This document shows positions 62,942 to 64,000 of a stretch of 64,000 nt of DNA, one piece after another. The translations under genes were made by a program, and so were the position numbers. Source of the DNA: Actinobacillus arthritidis. GTDB lineage: Bacteria; Pseudomonadota; Gammaproteobacteria; Enterobacterales; Pasteurellaceae. The DNA is taken from assembly GCF_029774155.1 (NCBI RefSeq), contig NZ_CP103833.1:1054001-1118000 (forward strand), in the 5' to 3' direction. The notes under the pieces are model-generated. The model was not told the DNA's origin, ran no database searches, and saw nothing but the letters and a program-made list of their open reading frames with translations. The stretch's first letter is position 1; each line of letters opens with the position of its first letter.

Positions 62942-64000
62942 TTAGCCCGCTTGTTCACTACTGTTACGACATAGCAAATAATAAATCGCAGAAGCCGCCA
63001 AGGTACAGATAGCCATTGCATATAACATCGGGCGCTCACTCGTCACCGCAATATGCGATAACATTGCGCCAACCACAGAAGCGATACCAAAACGTGCGGT
63101 TCCGGCTAAACCGTTTGCCGTACCTGCCATTTGCGGGTAACGATCTAAAATCGCCGCCGTTGCATTACTGCCGATGGTCGAAAGCATTCCCACATAAAAT
63201 GGAATACCTAATGCCATCGCCCAAAAGCCTAATTGGAAGACGGCGACACACGCAAGCCAAATGCCGGCTAATAATTGAACGAGCAAGCCGATTTTCAACA
63301 TTTTTTCTGAGCCGACTTTTACCACAATACGTCCATTTAGTGCAGTCATTGCTACCATCACAATCATATTTAGACCGAAGAAATAACCGAAATATTCCTG
63401 TGATACGCCGTGAATACCAATATAAACTAACGAGCCTGAGGTTAAAAAGCAGAACAAACCGGCAAAAGTTAAGCCCCCAACTAAAACATAGCCTAATACG
63501 CTTTTGTCCGATAACAATTTCCAGAAGTTTTTAAAGACGATACCGAATCGTAGCGGTTGGCGTTTTTCTCGAACTAATGTTTCGGGGATTTTCCAACTGA
63601 TCAAGAACACACAACTGACACCCATAAATACTAAGGTGTAAAAAATCGAATGCCAGTGAAAATATTTTGCAATATAGCCACCTAAGATCGGTGCTAATAA
63701 CGGAGCGAGCATTGAAATGATCATAATAACTGACATCATTTGAGCAAACATATTGCGATCAAATAAATCTCGAACTAAAGCCCCCAATACTACGGCAGGT
63801 GTCGCTGCACAAAGCCCTTGAATTAATCGTAATAGATAGAAGTTCTCGATTGTCATTACTGCGGTAAGGAAATAGGCGGCAACCGCTGAACCGGCAAGCC
63901 CGAATAAGATAATCGGCTTACGTCCGAAACTATCAGCTATCGGTCCCCAAAATAGCTGACCAACTGCAAAGCCAAAGGTAAATACCGCTAATGTCGTTTG
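62942..64000 (-). CDS. Bcr/CflA-family drug resistance transporter, 5' end beyond the window
   Basis: Major facilitator of the DHA1 Bcr/CflA group. The frame is open to the window edge, so the N terminus is missing. Visible are FAVGQLFWGPIADSFGRKPIILFG (motif A region near 63930), LRLIQGLCAATPAVVLGALVRDLFDR (motif C-like) and about nine further helices, ending AIYYLLCRNSSEQAG. An ATG at 63856 lies inside a helix and is not the start. The family exports bicyclomycin, chloramphenicol or similar compounds; the substrate here is unknown. Confidence 0.9.
   Translation of the reverse strand, partial: QTTLAVFTFGFAVGQLFWGPIADSFGRKPIILFGLAGSAVAAYFLTAVMTIENFYLLRLIQGLCAATPAVVLGALVRDLFDRNMFAQMMSVIMIISMLAPLLAPILGGYIAKYFHWHSIFYTLVFMGVSCVFLISWKIPETLVREKRQPLRFGIVFKNFWKLLSDKSVLGYVLVGGLTFAGLFCFLTSGSLVYIGIHGVSQEYFGYFFGLNMIVMVAMTALNGRIVVKVGSEKMLKIGLLVQLLAGIWLACVAVFQLGFWAMALGIPFYVGMLSTIGSNATAAILDRYPQMAGTANGLAGTARFGIASVVGAMLSHIAVTSERPMLYAMAICTLAASAIYYLLCRNSSEQAG

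Overview
The window looks like the chromosome of a Pasteurellaceae member close to Actinobacillus pleuropneumoniae, A. suis or A. equuli. The base composition is AT-rich. The DNA uptake word ACAAGCGGTC recurs, often as inverted pairs between genes. Protein types and gene pairings (e(P4), protein D-like GlpQ, PotD, Slam with a Tbp-like lipoprotein) fit that family. I see no rRNA, insertion sequence, prophage or CRISPR array.

Layout. 0.1-9.8 kb: housekeeping and envelope genes (HAD phosphatase, orphan macA, BASS transporter, e(P4), pepB, kdsD, greB, raiA, lpxL, dapA). 9.9-12.8 kb: an MFS carrier and folD, each behind a PurR/LacI-type palindrome, then tRNA-Pro and tRNA-Arg. 12.9-16.9 kb: the riboflavin operon ribD-ribE-ribBA-ribH behind an FMN riboswitch with a terminator. 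16.9-24.1 kb: glycerol-3-phosphate genes (glpACB, divergent glpQ, glpT) with CRP sites; glpFK follows at 30.4-32.7 kb. 24.2-30.2 kb: lon, then a Slam outer-membrane translocon and its Tbp-like surface lipoprotein, with a pentanucleotide repeat upstream. 33-40 kb: DUF2057, corC-lnt, a glycyl-radical pair yjjI-yjjW and nupC. 40-49.4 kb: hipBA, recB, norM, potD, grpE, DUF441. 49.5-58.2 kb: hrpA and a 1481-residue RTX metalloprotease/adhesin. 58.2-64 kb: ung, grcA, a UmuD-like SOS gene, an NlpC/P60 hydrolase, nfo, a TorD-type chaperone, a small lipoprotein and a Bcr-type exporter running off the edge.

The most striking signal is not a gene. About a dozen otherwise conserved genes (dapA, glpK, glpF, nupC, recB, hrpA, potD, hipB, pepB and others) are broken by one-base indels, and most of these sit exactly at GCNGC sequences: an extra A/T, or a lost G/C. 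I read this as motif-linked sequencing error, perhaps caused by base modification at GCNGC, rather than gene decay.

Other points of interest are a UmuD relative that has lost both catalytic residues but keeps a LexA box, an in-frame 69-bp palindromic insertion in hrpA, the repeat-bearing Slam locus, and the metalloprotease/adhesin hybrid.
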